DNA of 64,000 nt from Afipia sp. P52-10. Lineage in GTDB: Bacteria > Pseudomonadota > Alphaproteobacteria > Rhizobiales > Xanthobacteraceae. Below, in pieces: positions 51,701 to 60,517 of this stretch (within the stretch, counting starts at the first letter, position 1; each line of letters opens with the position of its first letter). Location: positions 274,460-338,459 of the forward strand of contig NZ_AZSJ01000003.1 of the NCBI RefSeq assembly GCF_000516555.1. Reading direction: 5' to 3'. The translations under genes and the position numbers were made by a program. The notes under the pieces were generated by a model. The model ran no database searches. It was not told the origin of the DNA and saw nothing but the letters and a program-made list of their open reading frames with translations.

Positions 51701-54423
51701 ACCGTCGTCACCTGATCAGCGAACAGCGCGAGCGTGCCGATCATATCGTTGATGGTGTCGGCCAGCGCGCCGACCTCCCCCTTCGACTTGACGGTCAGGT
51801 TCTGCTTCAGATCGCCGTTTGCAACCGCGGTCACCACCTTGACGATGCCGCGAACCTGCTCGGTGAGGTTCGCAGCCATGACGTTCACAGTGTCGGTGAG
51901 ATCCTTCCATGTTCCGGCAACGCCCGAGACCTGGGCCTGACCGCCCAGTTTTCCCTCTGTGCCGACTTCACGGGCAACACGCGTCACTTCGGAAGCGAAT
52001 GCGTTGAGCTGATCCACCATCGTATTGATGGTGTTCTTCAGTTCGAGGATTTCGCCCTTCACGTCGACGGTGATCTTACGGGACAGGTCGCCGCGGGCGA
52101 CAGCCGTCGTCACTTCGGCGATGTTACGGACCTGCGTCGTCAGATTGCCCGCAAGCTGATTGACGTTGTCGGTCAAATCCTTCCACGTACCGGCCACACC
52201 CGGCACCACCGCCTGGCCGCCGAGCCGCCCGTCGGTTCCAACCTCGCGCGCAACGCGCGTCACCTCACCAGCGAAGGAGCGCAACTGCTCCACCATCGTA
52301 TTGAGGGTTTCCTTCAGCAGCAGAATCTCGCCGCGGACGTCCACCGTGATCTTCTTCGACAGATCGCCGTTGGCGATCGCCGTCGCGACCTCGGCGATGT
52401 TTCGCACTTGCGCGGTGAGGTTGGACGCCATGAAGTTGACGTTGACGGTCAGATCCTTCCAGGTGCCGGCGACGCCAGGCACCTCCGCCTGTCCGCCCAA
52501 CTTGCCTTCGGTACCGACCTCACGGGCAACGCGTGTCACCTCGCCGGCAAATGCGTTGAGCTGATCCACCATCGTATTGATGGTGTTCTTTAGTTCGAGG
52601 ATTTCGCCCTTCACGTCGACGGTGATCTTTCTGGACAGATCTCCCTGCGCGACCGCCGTCGTCACCTCGGCGATGTTACGCACCTGCCCGGTCAGGTTCG
52701 ATGCCATCGAGTTGACGTTATCGGTCAGATCCTTCCATGTTCCCGCGACGCCGGGCACGTTGGCCTGACCGCCCAGTCTCCCTTCGGTACCCACCTCGCG
52801 CGCAACGCGCGTCACTTCGCCGGCGAATCGATTGAGCTGATCCACCATCGTATTGACGGTGTCCTTGAGCTCGAGCATCTCGCCGCGAACATCCACCGTG
52901 ATCTTCCGCGACAGGTCACCGCCGGCAATCGCCGTCGCGACGCCCGCGATGTTTCGCACCTGCGCCGTGAGGTTGCTCGCCATCGAGTTGACGCTGTCGG
53001 TCAAATCCTTCCATGTACCGGCAACGCCGAGAACGTTCGCTTGACCGCCGAGCCGCCCTTCCGTTCCCACCTCGCGGGCGACGCGCGTCACCTCGCCCGC
53101 GAATGCATTGAGCTGATCGACCATCGTGTTGATGGTTTCCTTGAGCTGAAGAATTTCGCCGCTGACATTGACCGTAATCTTCTTCGACAGATCGCCATTG
53201 GCGATCGCAGTCGCGACTTCGGCGATGTTTCGCACCTGGGCCGTGAGATTGCCGGCCATGAAGTTGACGTTGTCGGTCAGATCCTTCCATGTTCCAGCCA
53301 CGCCCGGCACTTGCGCCTGGCCGCCGAGCTTGCCTTCGGTTCCCACCTCGCGCGCGACGCGCGTCACTTCGCCGGCAAACGCATTGAGCTGGTCGACCAT
53401 CGTATTGATGGTGTCCTTGAGCTCATAAATTTCGCCGCGGACATCGACGGTGATCTTGCGCGACAGGTCACCGCGCGCGACCGCTGTCGTCACCTGCGCG
53501 ATGTTACGCACCTGGGCCGTCAGGTTTCCGCACATGGCGTTGACGCTGTCAGTTAGATCCTTCCAGGTCCCGGCGACGCCTGGAACGATCGCCTGGCCAC
53601 CGAGCTTGCCATCGGTTCCGACTTCCCGTGCGACACGCGTCACCTCCGATGCGAACGATCGAAGCTGATCGACCATCGTGTTGATGGCTTCCTTGAGCTG
53701 GAGGATCTCGCCGCGCACGTCCACCGTGATCTTCTTGGACAGGTCTCCGTTCGCGACCGCTATGGTCACTTCGGCGATGTTGCGAACCTGTCCGGTCAGA
53801 TTGTTCGCCATCGAGTTGACGCTGTCGGTCAGATCGCGCCAGACGCCCGTCACTTCCGAGACTTGCGCCTGGCCGCCAAGCTTTCCTTCCGTTCCGACTT
53901 CGCGCGCAACACGTGTCACTTCCGACGTGAACACGTTCAATTGCTTGATCATGGTGTTGACGATGGTCGCCGAACGCAGGAACTCGCCCTTCAGTGGGCG
54001 GCCATCGACATCGAGCGGAACCGATTGCAACAGATCACCGCGCGCCACCGCTGCAATTGCGCGCGTAACCTCGGTGGTCGGCCACAGCAAATCATCCATC
54101 AGTCCGTTGACGGAGGTCTCCATGTCGCCCCAGGCACCACCCGATAGCCCGAGCTTGAGCCTTTGCTTGGTCTTGCCTTCGCGGCCGACAGATTGCCCCA
54201 CCCGATCGAGCTGATTGGCCATCTGCTGGTTCGCGGCGATGATCTCGTTGAAGACATCGGCAATCTTGCCTTCGAGCCCGACGCCCCCGCCGCTCATGCG
54301 GGCAGAGAAGTCCCCGCTCTTCATCGCCTGCAGCGCGTTCAGAAGTTCAGGCAGGAATGAACTATCAACCTTCTCGGTCAAGCCGCCTTCAGCCGAACGT
54401 TCGGAGACAGCACTGCTCGGCAT
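48706..54423 (-). CDS. Giant poly-HAMP hybrid histidine kinase (Nik1/Os-1-like) with GAF and three REC domains
   Basis: 1905-residue cytoplasmic kinase with no membrane segment. A first HAMP-like region (about 20-232) is followed by eight near-identical 92-residue repeats (233-968), each holding [12 protein letters not shown]-, [19 protein letters not shown]- and AGTWKDLTD-type motifs, then a half repeat. A GAF domain (about 1010-1160) and a coiled coil (1165-1230) precede HisKA ([16 protein letters not shown]1242), HATPase ([25 protein letters not shown]) and three REC domains (D1567, D1689, D1836, the last in [11 protein letters not shown]). The repeat matches that of fungal group III osmosensing kinases. 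First gene of a two-gene operon with the HWE kinase. The signal is unknown. Confidence 0.95.
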   Translation of the reverse strand: MPSSAVSERSAEGGLTEKVDSSFLPELLNALQAMKSGDFSARMSGGGVGLEGKIADVFNEIIAANQQMANQLDRVGQSVGREGKTKQRLKLGLSGGAWGDMETSVNGLMDDLLWPTTEVTRAIAAVARGDLLQSVPLDVDGRPLKGEFLRSATIVNTMIKQLNVFTSEVTRVAREVGTEGKLGGQAQVSEVTGVWRDLTDSVNSMANNLTGQVRNIAEVTIAVANGDLSKKITVDVRGEILQLKEAINTMVDQLRSFASEVTRVAREVGTDGKLGGQAIVPGVAGTWKDLTDSVNAMCGNLTAQVRNIAQVTTAVARGDLSRKITVDVRGEIYELKDTINTMVDQLNAFAGEVTRVAREVGTEGKLGGQAQVPGVAGTWKDLTDNVNFMAGNLTAQVRNIAEVATAIANGDLSKKITVNVSGEILQLKETINTMVDQLNAFAGEVTRVAREVGTEGRLGGQANVLGVAGTWKDLTDSVNSMASNLTAQVRNIAGVATAIAGGDLSRKITVDVRGEMLELKDTVNTMVDQLNRFAGEVTRVAREVGTEGRLGGQANVPGVAGTWKDLTDNVNSMASNLTGQVRNIAEVTTAVAQGDLSRKITVDVKGEILELKNTINTMVDQLNAFAGEVTRVAREVGTEGKLGGQAEVPGVAGTWKDLTVNVNFMASNLTAQVRNIAEVATAIANGDLSKKITVDVRGEILLLKETLNTMVEQLRSFAGEVTRVAREVGTDGRLGGQAVVPGVAGTWKDLTDNVNQLAGNLTTQVRNIAEVTTAVARGDLSRKITVDVKGEILELKNTINTMVDQLNAFASEVTRVAREVGTEGKLGGQAQVSGVAGTWKDLTDTVNVMAANLTEQVRGIVKVVTAVANGDLKQNLTVKSKGEVGALADTINDMIGTLALFADQVTTVAREVGVEGRLGGQAMVPGAAGTWKDLIGNVNLLAANLTTQVRAIAEVATAVTKGDLTRSIQVNARGEVAELKDNINTMIDNLRLTTDRNTEQDWLKTNLARFTNMLQGQRDLATVGRLLLSEMTKLVEAQLGVIYQMTGDNAQTLRLLSSYAGDGSFGHPDVIRLGEGLVGQCALEKRRVLIEQLPAHAVPIGSSLFKVVPQNVVVLPIVFENQVKAVIELASVKAFTASQITFLEQLTESIGIVLNSIEVTMQTEALLKQSQTLAGELQSQKRELQDTNDQLEQKAQQLAERNVDVERKNQEIEQARRALEEKASELALTSKYKSEFLANMSHELRTPLNSILILGQQLTENPEGNLSPRQVEFARTIHGAGTDLLNLISDILDLSKIESGTVTVEAEEIVLKALLDAIARPFKHEAESRKLSFDVELSPALARTITTDSKRLQQVLKNLLSNACKFTAQGGVRLKVSPVSGGWSPHHPVLGEAPEVLAFEVEDTGIGIPLDKQRIIFEAFQQADASTSRKYGGTGLGLAISRELAALLGGEIQLRSMPGRGSCFTLYLPTRYAGASTSYPADQRPPAVMQTKPSGETQNRPVERLVDDRSEIEAGDSIFLIIEDDLHYAKIIADLAHEKGFKVLAAARGVDALELAKQFQPTAISLDIFLPDMLGWTVLSQLKQNPLTRHIPVQVVTLDEDRQHALSRGAFAFLTKPATSDGVENAIVRIKSYAGQKRKRLLVVEDDPSERMSIAALLGHDDIEIATAGTGAQALEALRKTSVDCLVLDLKLPDMSGFDVLEAMRADAVLSEIPVVVFTGRELSDQEDASLHKMARSIVVKGVESPERLLDETSLFLHRVVTDLPAEKQQMLERLNGTDEDLVGRTVLLVDDDARNIFALSSVLERRGMHVLTATTGREAIDILGSTDDVAIVLMDIMMPEMDGYETIAAIRRNSAFRRLPIVALTAKAMKGDREKCLDAGASDYLAKPVDTEQLLAALRLWLHR
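51520..53727. repeat. Coding tandem repeat, eight units of 276 bp
   Basis: Eight in-frame copies of a 276-bp unit encode the 92-residue HAMP repeats (residues 233-968 of the giant kinase). Copies read from high to low coordinate. They are diverged at synonymous sites but strongly conserved in protein, pointing to old duplication under selection. A ninth, divergent copy with a few extra residues lies on the high-coordinate side (to about 54015) and a half copy on the low side. The unit length never changes. Confidence 0.9.
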
Positions 54424-54714
54424 CGTTGCACCTTCCGAAGTTTATACGTCGCCCGCCGCATGCATACGGACAGCCGCGCTTGATCCGACGCGGATTCTTG
54501 CAGGAGTTTGCGGTTGGTTCCCTGCCGGAATAGGGCTAAAACATGGCTTGAACGTTTGGGCGCGCGAATGGTTCCATCGTCGCGACAATTTCCACAGCGA
54601 AGCGCTCAGAAGATGAAGCGATCGGAAAATACGGGCAAAATTCGTCCGCTCTCGGACGAAACCCTTCGTGCATTCCTGCCAATTAGAGGCGGGCCGTAAC
54701 CGGCGATGCGCAGC
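54424..54714. other. Intergenic region upstream of the giant kinase
   Basis: 291 nt between the giant kinase start and the cytochrome c stop, both minus strand. It should contain the end of the dehydrogenase transcript and the kinase promoter. No clear terminator hairpin, palindrome or small gene was seen. Confidence 0.4.
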
Positions 54715-56001
54715 TCATCGCGCGCCAGCCTGCTGCACAGGAACAGACGCTTGGCTGCGGATGTTCTTGATCGTATCCGCACCAACTGCCGAAGCGGCAT
54801 TTCCCCAGCTATTGCGAATGTAGGTGACGACGGCAGCAGCCTGATCATCGGTCAGACGAAAGCCGAAGGATGGCATCGCCGGTGCGGTCGGATTCTCGTC
54901 GGTCGCCGCCCCTTGCGTTCCGGCAAGGATGATACGCACCAGCGTCGTCGGATCGTCCTGGTTCACCACCGCATTGCCTGCAAGCTTGGGAAACATATGA
55001 CCGATGCCATCACCGGATCGGGTGTGACATGCAGCGCAGGTGTCGATGAAAATGGCCTCGCCGACCTGCATTCGCGGATCGGACGCCGCCACCGGCGCGG
55101 GCGCCGCCGCACCAGCCTCGCCACGCTCCTTCAAATAGACGGCCATCGCCTTGAGATCAGCGTCGGACATCTTCGAGGTCGAATTCTCCACGACCTCCTT
55201 CATCGGTCCGCTGGCATAGCTTGTGCGGGTCTGGCCGGTCTTGAGATACTGCACGATGTCTTCGACGGACCAGTTGCCAAGACCCAGCCGGGCATCGTTG
55301 GTTATATTCGGGGCCGTCCAACCGGTGATCTGATTGCCTTGGAGATATTGGCTAGCCTTGTTCGCGCCAAAGGCATTCATGGGCGTATGGCAGGCGCCGC
55401 AATGCCCGAGACCTTCGACCAGATAGGCGCCCCAATTGAATTCATCCGTGCGCTTTGGGTCCGGCACGAAACGTCCCGGTGTGAAGAACAACGCGTTCCA
55501 TCCGATCATCGCCATGCGAATGTTGAACGGAAACGGCAATGTCCTGCGGTTCACGCTGTTGGAGACGGGTGAGAGCGTCTTCAGGTAAGCGTAGATCGCA
55601 TCGACATCCTCGCGGGAGACTTTCGTGTAATAGGGATATGGAAATGCTGGATAGAGGTATGAACCATCCGGCCGCCGTCCCGCATGCATCGCCCGCGCAA
55701 AGTCATCGCTGGTCCAGTTGCCGATGCCGGTCGCCTCATCAGGGGTGATGTTCGGCGTCATGATCGGGCCGAAGGGGGTCTGCAGCGCAAGCCCTCCGGC
55801 AAACGGTTGGCCACCGGGAGCGGTGTGACAGGCCACGCAATCTCCCGCCGTCGTCAAGGCCCGGCCTCGCGTTACGTCCACGTAGTTGTCGGAATCCGCG
55901 AACGCCTGAGGAGACATGAGAGAGCACGCGAGGATCAGGGCCCACCGCAGCCAGGCCCTCGAGCTCACCCGTTTCGAACGGAGCTGACCGATCCGCATCA
56001 T
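54715..56001 (-). CDS. Triheme cytochrome c subunit of a membrane-bound dehydrogenase
   Basis: 428-residue periplasmic cytochrome of the gluconate/alcohol dehydrogenase cytochrome type. A signal peptide (RWALILACSLMSPQAFA, about 19-36) is followed by three heme sites: CVACH (55-59), CGACH (201-205) and CAACH (322-326), each with a downstream Met ligand candidate. The start at 56001 overlaps the GMC stop by 4 nt (ATGA). It takes electrons from the flavoprotein and passes them to ubiquinone or the oxidase. Last gene of the three-gene operon. Confidence 0.93.
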   Translation of the reverse strand: MMRIGQLRSKRVSSRAWLRWALILACSLMSPQAFADSDNYVDVTRGRALTTAGDCVACHTAPGGQPFAGGLALQTPFGPIMTPNITPDEATGIGNWTSDDFARAMHAGRRPDGSYLYPAFPYPYYTKVSREDVDAIYAYLKTLSPVSNSVNRRTLPFPFNIRMAMIGWNALFFTPGRFVPDPKRTDEFNWGAYLVEGLGHCGACHTPMNAFGANKASQYLQGNQITGWTAPNITNDARLGLGNWSVEDIVQYLKTGQTRTSYASGPMKEVVENSTSKMSDADLKAMAVYLKERGEAGAAAPAPVAASDPRMQVGEAIFIDTCAACHTRSGDGIGHMFPKLAGNAVVNQDDPTTLVRIILAGTQGAATDENPTAPAMPSFGFRLTDDQAAAVVTYIRNSWGNAASAVGADTIKNIRSQASVPVQQAGAR

Positions 56002-57761
56002 AGCTGCACCAGAGGACCAGGAGACTGCAGATACTTCCGAATTCCATCGATCGCCCAGTAGGTCAGCGCGCCGACGGTTCCGGTCGGATTGTAGCCGGCG
56101 TTCTGCGGAAACGCCGATGCGCCCATCACGAACACATTCGGGACATCCCATGACTGAAGATAGCGATTGAGAACACTTGTCTTGGGATCGTTTCCGAACA
56201 CCGCGCCCCCGGTGTTGTGGGTCGTCTGATACGGCACGACCGACCATGGACCGGTGAGGCGGTTCACCTGGGTCTGCTTCGCGCCCATGGCCTTGGCGAT
56301 CTCATCGCACCGCTCGGCCATCCAATTGGCCATCTTCCGCTCGTTGTCCTGATAGTCGAACGTCATTCGCATCAACGGCCTGCCCAGCGGATCCTTGTAG
56401 GTCGGATCGAGATCGAGATAATTGCCGCGATAGCTCATCACGCTGCCTTGGGCACCGACACTGGCGACACGCTGATAGGTATCACGCACCGCCTTCTTCC
56501 AGGCGCTTCCCCATGTCGGCGTGCCGCGCGGCGTCGGCCGATAGAGAATAGGCCGGCCGTTGGTATAAGCGCAGGTGATCGATGCGCCGCCGACAAAGCC
56601 GTGCGGAGCATGATCGAAGTTGTCGCTGTTGTAATCGTCGGCCGCAGCTCCGAGTGAACCGGCGGCCGCGAACGGATTGAACTTCGCATCCTCGAAGAAG
56701 GCTGTCGCCCCCGAGCCCGTCTGATACGCATAGTTGCGCCCAACCACGCCCTCATTGCGCTGCGGGTCGTAAGGCTTGCCGATGCCCGAAAGCAGCAACA
56801 ATCGCACGTTGAAGAGGCTGTAGGCACAGACCAGCACGAGGTCTGCCGGCTGTTCCCACTCCTCCCCGCTGAGATCGACATAGGTGACGCCGGTCGCAGT
56901 CTTGCCGTCTTTGGACAGGTTGACCTTCGTCACCTCGCAATCGGTTCGCGCCTCGAACGTCGGTTCACGCACCAGTGCGGGAAGAACGCAGGTTTGCGGG
57001 CTTGCCTTCGAGTAGTTTGAGCAACCAAAGCGTTCGCAGAAGCCGCAATAGGTGCAGGGTGCCATCCGGCAGCCGTAGGTGTTGGTATAGGCGACGGAAA
57101 TGTTAGCGGAGGGGCGCGGGAATGGATGCAAGCCCAGGTTCGACGCCGCCTTGGTAAACAGGTCTTGGGCATAGCCCTGCTTCATCGGTGGCGTCGGATA
57201 GTCGCGTGCGCGCGCTCCTTCGAAGGGGTTGCCGCCGGGCTGAATCTGCCCCTTGATGTTGCCGGCCTTGCCGGAGATGCCGGCGAGATACTCGAACTTG
57301 TCGTAGTACGGCTCGAGCTCGTCGTAGCTGACGGGCCAGTCCTGGATATGATTGTCGGCCGGCAGGATGCTTTCGCCATACCGTTCAGTCATATGGCTGC
57401 GAATGCGGAAATCGTCCGGCAGAAAGCGCCACGTCTGGCCATTCCAATGCACGCCTGCGCCGCCAACCCCGTTGCCGGGCAGAAAACTTCCCCACTTGCG
57501 GATCGGCAGCGCCGTCTGCGAGACGTTGTTGCGCATGGTCAGCGTTTCCTGCTTCGGCCGCAGGAAAATATCGTGACGCACCGCGTAGCGCAGTTCGTCC
57601 GGAGCTGTGCCGATATTGAAATCGGTCGCCGTGTCGCGCCACGGGCCGCGTTCGATCGCAACGACCTCAAGCCCTTGGTGAGCCAGTTCATAGGAAACGA
57701 TCGATCCGGTCCAACCGAGACCGATGACGACGACATCCTTGCGTGGACGACGGCGAGCCAT
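55998..57761 (-). CDS. GMC-type FAD dehydrogenase large subunit (gluconate/sugar/alcohol dehydrogenase)
   Basis: 587-residue FAD oxidoreductase. FAD motif VVIGLGWTGSIVSYELA (11-27), GVGGAGVHWNGQT (98-110) and a C-terminal active-site region with YQTTHNTGGAVFG and GYNPTGTVGALTYWA. A cysteine cluster (C231, C236, C239, C242, C247, C258) in the mid region recalls the Fe-S-binding Cys of bacterial FAD-glucose dehydrogenase. No signal peptide: it should be carried out by the Tat signal of the small subunit. The start at 57761 has GGGGAG upstream and overlaps the preceding stop by 1 nt. The sugar or alcohol substrate is unknown. Confidence 0.92.
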   Translation of the reverse strand: MARRRPRKDVVVIGLGWTGSIVSYELAHQGLEVVAIERGPWRDTATDFNIGTAPDELRYAVRHDIFLRPKQETLTMRNNVSQTALPIRKWGSFLPGNGVGGAGVHWNGQTWRFLPDDFRIRSHMTERYGESILPADNHIQDWPVSYDELEPYYDKFEYLAGISGKAGNIKGQIQPGGNPFEGARARDYPTPPMKQGYAQDLFTKAASNLGLHPFPRPSANISVAYTNTYGCRMAPCTYCGFCERFGCSNYSKASPQTCVLPALVREPTFEARTDCEVTKVNLSKDGKTATGVTYVDLSGEEWEQPADLVLVCAYSLFNVRLLLLSGIGKPYDPQRNEGVVGRNYAYQTGSGATAFFEDAKFNPFAAAGSLGAAADDYNSDNFDHAPHGFVGGASITCAYTNGRPILYRPTPRGTPTWGSAWKKAVRDTYQRVASVGAQGSVMSYRGNYLDLDPTYKDPLGRPLMRMTFDYQDNERKMANWMAERCDEIAKAMGAKQTQVNRLTGPWSVVPYQTTHNTGGAVFGNDPKTSVLNRYLQSWDVPNVFVMGASAFPQNAGYNPTGTVGALTYWAIDGIRKYLQSPGPLVQL

Positions 57762-58555
57762 CAGCGCTCTCCCCATGCAGCACGCCCGCGCAAAGCCACC
57801 GGCGGAAGCGTGTATTCCTGGTTCGGCTTGTCCATCACGTCGCGGAAGTCGTAACGGACTCCTGGAAACCCAACGAGCTTCCAGCCCACCATGTTGCGGT
57901 TGCCGCCGTAGATGGGATCGGAGAAGAAGCCCTCCATGGTGTTGCCGAGGATGGCGGAGAATAAGGCCTTGGCGTCGAAGCCCGGAAACTTCACTTCGCC
58001 GCGCTCCATTTGCGTCAGCAGCTTATCCCGCTCCTCTGGCGAAAGATCGGCAAATCCACGACCTGCGAACGTCGCCGTGCAGTAAGACGCGAGAGCCGCA
58101 AGGCCCAGGCGGTACTGCTCGCGCGGTGTCAGCGGCGACTGCAGTCCTTGGGATGGCAAGGGCGTCGATGAAAACGGGCCCTGCATGTAGAGCCAGTCAT
58201 GCCCGCCATAGGGACCGGTCAGTTGCCGATCGATGAAGATCGTTACGCCTGCTTCCTTGGCACTGGGGCCGAGCTCGTCGGCCGGAATCAGGCGCTCGAC
58301 GATGGCGTCCACCATGGCCGCCTCGGTGGGAGAGAAGAACAGGTAGCCATCGCCCGTCACCGGCGCGACTGGATAGGCCTCGTTCGGCTGCCATGGCAAC
58401 ACCTTGGTCACAACGCGCGCCCCGGCATTTGCGGTCGTCATCAAGACCGCGGCGCTCGCCAACAGACTACGACGTGTTATGCCCTTGGATTGTTTGGTTT
58501 TCTTGGCGGAGAGACAGGAATTTTTGGTCCACGCGGAATCGTCAGTACGAGACAT
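57761..58555 (-). CDS. Dehydrogenase small subunit, gluconate 2-dehydrogenase subunit 3 family (Tat signal)
   Basis: 264-residue subunit 3 (gamma) of a three-component periplasmic dehydrogenase. Tat signal ITRRSLLASAAVLMTTANAG with twin Arg; then DGYLFFSPTEAAMVDAIVER, LIPADELGPSAKEAGV and FIDRQLTGPYGGHDW, the family core. It is thought to help fold and export the flavoprotein subunit. GAGGAGGG lies just upstream of the ATG. First gene of the operon subunit 3-GMC-cytochrome c. Confidence 0.92.
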   Translation of the reverse strand: MSRTDDSAWTKNSCLSAKKTKQSKGITRRSLLASAAVLMTTANAGARVVTKVLPWQPNEAYPVAPVTGDGYLFFSPTEAAMVDAIVERLIPADELGPSAKEAGVTIFIDRQLTGPYGGHDWLYMQGPFSSTPLPSQGLQSPLTPREQYRLGLAALASYCTATFAGRGFADLSPEERDKLLTQMERGEVKFPGFDAKALFSAILGNTMEGFFSDPIYGGNRNMVGWKLVGFPGVRYDFRDVMDKPNQEYTLPPVALRGRAAWGER

Positions 58556-58694
58556 CGTCCCTCCTCGATCCGAATGATGGCGGTTCGCCGCCTGTGCCTT
58601 AGTGGCCCTGCCATCATCTTCGCTCTGTCAGAGACGCGCGTCCAGCATGGTTTGTTCCATCATCCGGACGCCAGCGCGATGGAGAATTGACGGC

Positions 58695-58726
58695 GATGCA
58701 TGGATCGGGACGGCGATCCATGCATC
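58695..58726. promoter_or_regulatory. Perfect 13-bp inverted repeat upstream of the dehydrogenase operon
   Basis: GATGCATGGATCG (58695-58707) and CGATCCATGCATC (58714-58726) with a 6-nt GGACGG loop. It lies in the 303-nt gap between the dehydrogenase operon (start 58555) and the binding-protein stop (58859), all on the minus strand. No U-tract follows, so an operator or RNA hairpin is more likely than an intrinsic terminator. The rest of the gap shows no gene. Confidence 0.5.
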
Positions 58727-58858
58727 AAACCGGCTATCATTGAACGTCAACGATCAGCTTCGGCGGTAGAAGCATGCTGCCTCCACCCGTCCACTTCGCA
58801 TGAGACGGACGATGGCTTCCGTCGGAGGTTCACGTCCGGCACGAAGCGCGAACATGCG

Positions 58859-60460
58859 TCATTTCTCGACGGTGACGTGCGTCAGATCCTGAAACCAGCT
58901 CTGCGCCGGGACGAATCCCTTAACCTTCTTCGACATCGCGCGCGGATTGAGATCGTGGACGATGTAAAGCCAGGCCGCATCATCGACGAGTTCGGCATGG
59001 GCTTCGCCAATCAGCTTGTCCCTCTCAGCCGGGTCAAACGTCTGGAAGGCCTGGTCGAGCGCCTGGTCCACCTTCGGATTGCTATAGTTGCCCCAATTCG
59101 ACCCGTTTGGCGGCATCGCGCTTGAGTGAAAGAACCGATACACCAGCGTCGGATCACCGAACGGCAGACTGATATTGATGGCATGATCGCCGCGCGAGAG
59201 CGCCGACGTCGGCGGATTGCGAAACGCAACCAGCATCGAGCCCCAATCCACCACGTCGAACTCGATGTCGAAGCCGACCTCTTTGAGATTCTGCTGCAGG
59301 AACTCGTTCATCGGAATCGGCATCATCTGACCGGAGCCCGATGTGGAGATCATCACCTTTGCTTTCACCGGCTTCCCGGGTCCAAAGCCCGCTTCCTTGA
59401 GCAGAGCTTTCGCCTTGGCGGGATCATAGGTGTAGCGGAGTTCGGACTTGCCGAACGCCGGATGCGCAGGATCGTAAAATCCCGTCGCGGGCCTCGCCGT
59501 TCCGTTCAACAGTTGCACCAACCCCTCGCGATCGATCGCGTAATTGATCGCCATCCGCACACGTTTGTCCTTGAAAGGTGAGTCACCCGTGGCGCTCAAC
59601 ACCCACGGCCAGAGATGCGGATAGGGCTTCAGGCTGATCTGAAAGCCGGCGGATTTCAGCGATGGGATCGCGTCCGGCGGCGGCACCTCGATCCAATCGA
59701 CCTGGCCCGAACGCAGCGCGGCCAACCTGGTCGTTGCCTCGGGCATCGGCAGCAGAACCAGCTTCTCCACCCGCGGCACGCGCTCTTTGTCCCAATAGCC
59801 CTCATTACGGGCGAGTTCGATCGAGACGCTCGGCGTTACCTTCGTCACCCGGAAGGGGCCTGTCCCCGCCGGCTGTTTACCGAAGGCGGCCCAGTTGCTG
59901 CCGGCCTTGGCAAACTGTGTCGGAGAAACAAACAAGATGCGGGTTATCAGGTATGGAAACGGGCTGAACGGCATCTTGGTTGTAATCACGATACGATCGT
60001 CATCGATCTTCTCGTACTTGTCGAGCATCGGCAGTGAGACTTTGACGATCGCGGCCTGCGCGCCGTCGTAATGCGGTGCCTTTTCGTTAAAGATCCGATC
60101 AAAGTTCCAGATTGCGGCATCGGCGTTGAAATCAGTGCCGTCATGGAACTTGACGCCCTTGCGCAAAGTGAACACCCAGCGACGCGGATCATCCTTATTG
60201 GCTTCCCACGCGGTGGCCAGCCCCGGCGTTAAATCCGCCAATTCCTCCGGCTTGCTGAAATCCCAATTCACCAGCGCGTCGTAAATCGGATAACCCGCGA
60301 AGCGATAGCCCTCGCTGCCGTTGTCGGGAATGCCGCCCACGGTCGGCACATCGGACGCGGTCATCGCGATCCGCAACGTCTGCGCCTGCGCTATCGCTGT
60401 CGCAAAGCTTACAAGGATGACGGCACCCGCGAGCGCGCCGACGACTCTGGACCTGGACAT
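58859..60460 (-). CDS. Dipeptide-family ABC transporter substrate-binding protein
   Basis: 533-residue periplasmic binding protein (family 5, DppA/OppA/DdpA type). Signal peptide RVVGALAGAVILVSFATAIA, cut near AQAQ|T; mature LRIAMTASDVPTVGG, WVFTLRKGVKFHDGTDFNAD, GTGPFRVTK, KDKRVRMAINYAIDREGLV are family hallmarks. It is the first-listed downstream gene of the importer operon on this strand: order of transcription is permease B, permease C, ATPase F, ATPase D, then this. The ligand could be a peptide, a sugar acid or an alkaloid-like compound; nothing decides it. Confidence 0.92.
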   Translation of the reverse strand: MSRSRVVGALAGAVILVSFATAIAQAQTLRIAMTASDVPTVGGIPDNGSEGYRFAGYPIYDALVNWDFSKPEELADLTPGLATAWEANKDDPRRWVFTLRKGVKFHDGTDFNADAAIWNFDRIFNEKAPHYDGAQAAIVKVSLPMLDKYEKIDDDRIVITTKMPFSPFPYLITRILFVSPTQFAKAGSNWAAFGKQPAGTGPFRVTKVTPSVSIELARNEGYWDKERVPRVEKLVLLPMPEATTRLAALRSGQVDWIEVPPPDAIPSLKSAGFQISLKPYPHLWPWVLSATGDSPFKDKRVRMAINYAIDREGLVQLLNGTARPATGFYDPAHPAFGKSELRYTYDPAKAKALLKEAGFGPGKPVKAKVMISTSGSGQMMPIPMNEFLQQNLKEVGFDIEFDVVDWGSMLVAFRNPPTSALSRGDHAINISLPFGDPTLVYRFFHSSAMPPNGSNWGNYSNPKVDQALDQAFQTFDPAERDKLIGEAHAELVDDAAWLYIVHDLNPRAMSKKVKGFVPAQSWFQDLTHVTVEK

Positions 60461-60517
60461 GTTTTCGTTATCCTTCGTGTTGTTGGCCCGTAGGCGGGCA
60501 GACTTGACGATGAGACG

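Noticed and set aside
51517-52593. 358-codon plus-strand frame in the repeat array, and several similar ones up to 54.4 kb
   Set aside because: Repeats of the antisense of the HAMP units; periodicity comes from the real gene on the minus strand.
51520-53727. CRISPR-like or satellite interpretation of the repeat
   Set aside because: The unit is 276 bp, in frame, without spacers, and encodes conserved HAMP motifs.
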